A stretch of DNA of 35,645 nt from a virus, in IMG/VR virus record IMGVR_UViG_3300017967_000087, positions 1-35,645 of that record; one strand, 5' to 3'. Every line of letters starts with the position of its first letter. Position 1 is the stretch's first letter. Under the pieces are notes generated by a model, which was not told the DNA's origin, did not search any database, and saw only the letters and a program-made list of their open reading frames with translations. Positions 31,980 to 35,645 of the stretch are shown here, one piece after another. The translations under genes were made by a program, and so were the position numbers.

Positions 31980-32012
31980 TAAAATAATTAAGTATGAAGG
32001 TGATAAAGATTA

Positions 32013-33446
32013 ATGGCAAATACTAAAAATTACGATTTCGAAGTTCAAAAAGTATATCTGGAAATGATGCTGGCAGATGCAGAAACATTTGTTCGTTGTC
32101 AGGGTATTTTTGATCATACACTTTTTGATAGAAAGTTACAGGATGCCGCACAGTTTATAAATGAATACACAAAGCAATATAGTGTTATGCCAGACTATGA
32201 AACAGTAAATGCAAGTTGCAGAACTGACTTAACAAGACCATTGGATATAAAAGACGGTCACATGCAATGGCTAATGGATGACTTTGAAAGTTTTACAAGA
32301 CACAAGGCACTTGAACGTGCAATTATTAATTCAGCAGAACTATTAGAAAAGAATGACTATGGACAGGTAGAAGCCATGGTTAAGGATGCTGTGCAGATTG
32401 GATTGGCACGTGATATGGGAACAGACTATTTTGAGGATCCACGTGCTAGATTAATGGGTTTGAAAGACAAGAACGGCCAAGTTAGCACTGGTTGGGAAAG
32501 CATGGATAGAAAACTATTTGGTGGGTTCAACAGAGGTGAACTAAACATTTTTGCAGGTGGTTCGGGTGCAGGTAAATCTTTGTTCTTGGCGAACTTGGGT
32601 GTTAACTGGGCACTACAAGGTTTGAACGTTGTTTATCTAACACTAGAACTTTCAGAGCAGTTGGTTAGTATGCGTATTGACAGTATGACCACTGGAATTA
32701 CAACAAGAGATATTTTTAAGAATATCGATGATGTTGAAATGAAAGTTAAGATGATTGGCAAGAAGTCAGGTGCATTCCAAGTTAAGTATATGCCAAGTGG
32801 TAAGACTGCAAATGATATTAGGGCATATCTAAAAGAGTTTGAAATCAAGACAGGCAAGAAAATTGATGTATTGCTTGTGGATTATCTAGACTTGCTAATG
32901 CCAGTTGGAAAAAGAATTAGTGCAGAAAATTTGTTCGTTAAGGACAAGTATGTATCAGAAGAATTAAGAAACTTGGCAATGGAACTACAGTGTGTGTTTG
33001 TAACTGCGGCACAGTTAAACAGGGGTGCAGTTGAGGAAGTAGAATTTGATCATTCACACATTTCAGGCGGACTGTCTAAGATTCAAACTGCTGATAATGT
33101 TATAGGTATTTTTACAAGTCGTGCAATGCGTGAGCGTGGTAGATATCAATTGCAGTTAATGAAAACACGTTCGTCAAGTGGTGTTGGTCAAAAAGTAGAT
33201 TTAGAATTTAATGTTGAAACTCTTAGAATTAGTGATCTTCCAGAAGATGAACAGGAAGCATCAAACGGAGCAAACAGAGGAAGCAGTAGTATTATAGATT
33301 CAATCAAGAGAAAATCTGAAGTTCAAAGCACCCAAGAAAATGATGATCCGACAAAAGGAGCATCAATAGGCAAAATTAAAGGTAAGGTAGAATCTACTAA
33401 ACTTAGAGAGATTTTGAATAGCATGGGTGACAATGAAGAACTCTAA
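32013..33446 (+). CDS. 41: Replicative DNA helicase gp41 (DnaB family)
   Basis: 477 aa (T4 gp41 475 aa). It unwinds DNA ahead of the replication fork and works with the gp61 primase. The N-terminal domain (1-140) is helical; the RecA-like core has Walker A AGGSGAGKS (181-189) after FGGFNRGELNIF, Walker B VLLVDYLDLL (about 289-298), and SHISGGLSKIQTADNVIGI for motif H4. A long disordered, Ser/Lys-rich stretch lies at about 410-460. The ribosome-binding site is AAGGTGAT. The next gene begins inside its last 14 bases. Confidence 0.96.
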   Translation: MANTKNYDFEVQKVYLEMMLADAETFVRCQGIFDHTLFDRKLQDAAQFINEYTKQYSVMPDYETVNASCRTDLTRPLDIKDGHMQWLMDDFESFTRHKALERAIINSAELLEKNDYGQVEAMVKDAVQIGLARDMGTDYFEDPRARLMGLKDKNGQVSTGWESMDRKLFGGFNRGELNIFAGGSGAGKSLFLANLGVNWALQGLNVVYLTLELSEQLVSMRIDSMTTGITTRDIFKNIDDVEMKVKMIGKKSGAFQVKYMPSGKTANDIRAYLKEFEIKTGKKIDVLLVDYLDLLMPVGKRISAENLFVKDKYVSEELRNLAMELQCVFVTAAQLNRGAVEEVEFDHSHISGGLSKIQTADNVIGIFTSRAMRERGRYQLQLMKTRSSSGVGQKVDLEFNVETLRISDLPEDEQEASNGANRGSSSIIDSIKRKSEVQSTQENDDPTKGASIGKIKGKVESTKLREILNSMGDNEEL

Positions 33447-33678
33447 AGTTACACTAATGGAATTTGATAAGGCAAGTGGTCCCACCGAACACTATGATAT
33501 TCCGTGGCCAAAGGTGCAAAAGGAATTAGGTGTTGATCATGTTGACTGGTTATACAAACAACCCGTTGACAAATGCCAAATGATACTAGAACTTTCTCCT
33601 AATGGATGCATGAAACTTGTAGCAGAGTTTTATGATAAAGAACTAAGTAAAACATATCATTTGATGTGGGCAAGGTAA
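33433..33678 (+). CDS. Small unknown protein after gp41
   Basis: 81 aa: MKNSKVTLMEFDKASGPTEH, then a strand-rich middle and MKLVAEFYDKELSKTYHLMW at the end. I do not recognise a family. It begins 14 bases before the end of gp41 (ATG at 33433 preferred to the GTG at 33427), so it is probably made along with the helicase. Nothing in the sequence suggests a catalytic site. Confidence 0.75.
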   Translation: MKNSKVTLMEFDKASGPTEHYDIPWPKVQKELGVDHVDWLYKQPVDKCQMILELSPNGCMKLVAEFYDKELSKTYHLMWAR

Positions 33679-33681
33679 AAG

Positions 33682-34206
33682 ATGATACACGACTTATTTA
33701 AAACACTAGCATACCAATACGATATCAAGGATTGGGGAAATAAAAAATCTAAACTCAACAGTCTTATAAACGCTAACAAGTTTACAAGAAATCCATTGCA
33801 GAATTTTTCCAGCGATAGAAACGAAGATAAAGTTTCTTATGTAAATGAATTTTGTGAAATATTCAAGGATGAACTGGATCAGTTCAAGCAGGAACTAGGA
33901 GTTACTGGTTTTGATGTTACTGATGCATGGACAGTAAAATACGATAAGGGCGATTTCCACGTTCCGCATAATCACAGCGGAAACGGATTTAGTGGAATTG
34001 TATATTTGGATTTTGATCCAAGCGAACACACTACCACTTATTTTGTGAGCCCCATAAATGATCCAGTAACTGATCAGACCCAGATAATGGAATCGCCAGG
34101 TGCTGAAGGAATGATGTTAATTGTTCCTAGTTGCATAATGCATTATACAATACCTAATAAGTCTGATATTCAGCGATCAATAGTAAGTTTCGATATTAAG
34201 TTTTAG
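33682..34206 (+). CDS. 2OG-Fe(II) oxygenase (PF13759-like), copy 6
   Basis: 174 aa. The core GDFHVPHNHSGNGFSG has HxxHxH ligands, followed by IVYLDFD and, late, MLIVPSCIMHYTIP with the distal His and IQRSIVSFDIKF with the Arg. The order matches the other PF13759-like copies. It is a late arrival in the gp41 operon, three bases after the small protein. Substrate unknown. Confidence 0.88.
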   Translation: MIHDLFKTLAYQYDIKDWGNKKSKLNSLINANKFTRNPLQNFSSDRNEDKVSYVNEFCEIFKDELDQFKQELGVTGFDVTDAWTVKYDKGDFHVPHNHSGNGFSGIVYLDFDPSEHTTTYFVSPINDPVTDQTQIMESPGAEGMMLIVPSCIMHYTIPNKSDIQRSIVSFDIKF

Positions 34207-34217
34207 TGCAATAGTCA

Positions 34218-34225
34218 GATAAATA
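34218..34225 (+). promoter_or_regulatory. Late-type promoter element GATAAATA
   Basis: GATAAATA matches 7 of 8 bases of the late core. With the T4 spacing, +1 falls exactly at 34231, the A of the ATG. No ribosome-binding site lies before that ATG, so it should be leaderless, as at 5209. Confidence 0.65.
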
Positions 34226-34230
34226 CTGAT

Positions 34231-34944
34231 ATGCGCATTAAAGATTTATTATTCGAACAGGCAGATTTTGTAACAGTCAATCGTAGACTGAATCCTAAGT
34301 TGTGGGAAAAAGACGAATTAAAGCCTGAAATCAAAAAGCAATTAGTCAAGATTGCAGAAGTATTCCAAGAGTTCATAGGCATTGATCTTGATGTAATAGA
34401 TTTTACTATTACGGGTTCAAATGCAAATTATACCTGGACAGAATACTCGGATCTTGATCTACACATAATTGTTAAGGGAATGCCGGACGAAAAGGAACGC
34501 GAGTTATTCAACGCAAAGAAAGCATTATGGTCAGAAGAACACAACATCACAGTAAAAGGCCTGCCTGTAGAGTGTTACGTGCAAGGCGAAGACGAACCTC
34601 ATCATTCAACAGGGGTATACAGCATACTGGCGGATCAGTGGTTGGAAAAGCCAAAGAAGGTGAAACCAAAGATTGACGATGCGGCAGTAAAGGCAAAGAA
34701 AAACAGTCTACATCATGATATAGAAACTGCACTGCTCAGCAAGGACATAACAAAACTAAGAGCAGTGAAACAAAAGATTACACAGATGCGCAAGGCAGGA
34801 TTGGAAAAAGCCGGAGAATGGTCCACAGAAAATCTTGTATTTAAGATCCTTAGAAACCTAGGAATGATAGACAAACTTGCACAGGAAATCAGAGATCTCG
34901 AAGACCAAGAACTAAGCCTGGAACAAGCAGATATTCTTTCCTAA
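34231..34944 (+). CDS. Pol-beta superfamily nucleotidyltransferase
   Basis: 237 aa. It has the nucleotidyltransferase signature TGSNANYTWTEYSDLDLHII, in which GS (62-63) and D74xD76 form the GSx(10)DxD active-site motif. A third carboxylate is probably in PVECYVQGED. The rest is helical, ending in a coiled-coil-like, Glu-rich region. Substrate unknown. It could modify a protein, tRNA or antibiotic-like molecule. Its promoter is a late-type element that makes a leaderless start likely. Confidence 0.85.
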   Translation: MRIKDLLFEQADFVTVNRRLNPKLWEKDELKPEIKKQLVKIAEVFQEFIGIDLDVIDFTITGSNANYTWTEYSDLDLHIIVKGMPDEKERELFNAKKALWSEEHNITVKGLPVECYVQGEDEPHHSTGVYSILADQWLEKPKKVKPKIDDAAVKAKKNSLHHDIETALLSKDITKLRAVKQKITQMRKAGLEKAGEWSTENLVFKILRNLGMIDKLAQEIRDLEDQELSLEQADILS

Positions 34945-34974
34945 TCACAATAAACAAATCAAAAAAACAGCACA

Positions 34975-34982
34975 AATAAATA
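34975..34982 (+). promoter_or_regulatory. Late-type promoter element AATAAATA
   Basis: AATAAATA matches 7 of 8 bases of the late core. It is 22 bases before the ATG at 35005. A leader of about 17 bases with AGGA (34993-34996) follows, so this late gene has a normal ribosome-binding site. Confidence 0.55.
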
Positions 34983-35004
34983 TTCGTATTAATAGGACTT
35001 ACGA

Positions 35005-35645
35005 ATGATTTTAGTTGGAATTGCAGACAACGCACACGACTCTAATATTTCTGCTTGGATAAACGGAACGTTCAAGTATGCAAAGTATGAAAGAGAATCA
35101 GGTATAAAACATGGCCGTGCGCCTGCAATATGGTTTTGGAAAAAACTGGAACAGTGGGGAATAGAGGAAAAGGACATAGACGCATTTGCCTATGTTGAAC
35201 CACACACATATTACGACAGCGAATTCGGATACATGGGGCATGATCCAGCACCCTTCTACGGAGAAATCTATCTTACAAAGTATAATGTTCCAAATGGTTG
35301 GAATGGTATTTGCAAGCATCTTCCGGACGATAGATATTTTCTCTTAGACCATCATTACGCACACTTCTTCTCTAACACAACCGTTACATCAGGTGACAAG
35401 GCAGTAATAGCAGATACTGGCGGATCAAACAATAACAAGACACTGATTGTAGGTAGTGACAGCAGTGAGTTTATAAGGCCCAATAGAGATATTGCATCCA
35501 GTGGAAAACTCCTATACAAACTAGGACAGAAGATGGGACTGCACGGTGACGAATCCGATGTAATAGGAAAGATAATGGGCCTACAGGCATTTGGAAAGGT
35601 TGACAAATACTTTGTTAGAGAATGGACAAGCAGAGGAAGAAGTGA
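35005..35645 (+). CDS. Second carbamoyltransferase, 3' partial
   Basis: The first 213 residues of a gene that runs off the window. It begins MILVGIADNAHDSNISAWI, has FLLDHHYAHFFSNT with the metal-binding His residues of the NodU/TobZ-type N-terminal domain, and then VIADTGGSNNNKTLIVGSD and a DVIGKIMGLQAFGK segment. It is clearly in the same superfamily as the gene at 30507 but strongly diverged in sequence. The C-terminal YrdC-like domain would lie outside the window. A late-type promoter and AGGA precede it. Confidence 0.85.
   Translation, partial: MILVGIADNAHDSNISAWINGTFKYAKYERESGIKHGRAPAIWFWKKLEQWGIEEKDIDAFAYVEPHTYYDSEFGYMGHDPAPFYGEIYLTKYNVPNGWNGICKHLPDDRYFLLDHHYAHFFSNTTVTSGDKAVIADTGGSNNNKTLIVGSDSSEFIRPNRDIASSGKLLYKLGQKMGLHGDESDVIGKIMGLQAFGKVDKYFVREWTSRGRS

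Noticed and set aside
1-35645. tRNA genes, CRISPR arrays, integrase or insertion sequences
   Set aside because: I looked for tRNA-like stems, spaced direct repeats and transposase or integrase motifs and saw none that I could support.

Overview
The window is a stretch of an AT-rich, gene-dense genome of a T4-like (Caudoviricetes, myovirus-type) phage. It carries six proteins of the T4 replication-recombination core: UvsX, UvsY, UvsW, the gp61 primase, the gp41 helicase, and probably the C-terminal tail of gp32. The accessory genes (2OG-Fe(II) oxygenases, many glycosyltransferases, carbamoyltransferases, a nucleotidyltransferase-cupin fusion, FkbM methyltransferase) are typical of marine T4-like phages such as cyanophages and pelagiphages. 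No photosynthesis gene, tRNA or integrase is visible, so the host cannot be named. Genes are almost all on the plus strand and tightly packed, with many ATGA or TAATG overlaps. No gap between genes exceeds about 90 bases.

Layout. (1) 1-2001: tail of a probable gp32, then uvsX, a small acidic protein and uvsY. (2) 1998-2833, minus strand: a NadM-like nucleotidyltransferase and an APS-kinase-like P-loop kinase. (3) 2900-12423: a first glycan cassette with a methyltransferase, GT29 (sialyltransferase-like) enzyme, sulfotransferase, GT-A glycosyltransferases, a nucleotidyltransferase-cupin fusion, and five related proteins resembling the C-terminal half of capsule-type GT-B enzymes. Two genes (10277-11526) run backwards. 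(4) 12455-15080: a large unknown protein coupled to UvsW. (5) 15077-22988: a second glycan cassette with methyltransferases, cupin, GT-A enzymes, a hexapeptide acyltransferase, a nucleotidyltransferase-kinase fusion and a HAD phosphatase; its end overlaps the first oxygenase gene. (6) 22024-34206: six 2OG-Fe(II) oxygenases scattered among small hypothetical genes, a miniature DnaE-palm protein, a probable virion protein, primase, a carbamoyltransferase and gp41. (7) 34231-35645: a pol-beta type nucleotidyltransferase and the start of a second carbamoyltransferase.

How it fits together. The core proteins drive recombination-dependent replication. The two cassettes look like a pathway that makes, activates, transfers and decorates sugars (methyl, acyl, sulfo and possibly carbamoyl groups). 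The target could be the host surface, the virion or phage DNA; the sequence does not decide which.

Regulation. Two promoter classes can be read. One is sigma70-like (two perfect TTGACA-N17-TATAAT sites), and the other is a T4-late-like element (TATAAATA and one-base variants). At five genes the promoter lies exactly where transcription should begin at the A of the ATG, and none of these has a Shine-Dalgarno sequence, which suggests leaderless mRNAs. Other notable items are a 195-residue protein retaining the three catalytic aspartates of DnaE, the phage GT29 enzyme, and a possible PAPS-dependent sulfation pair. All functional calls rest on motif reading by eye, without database searches.
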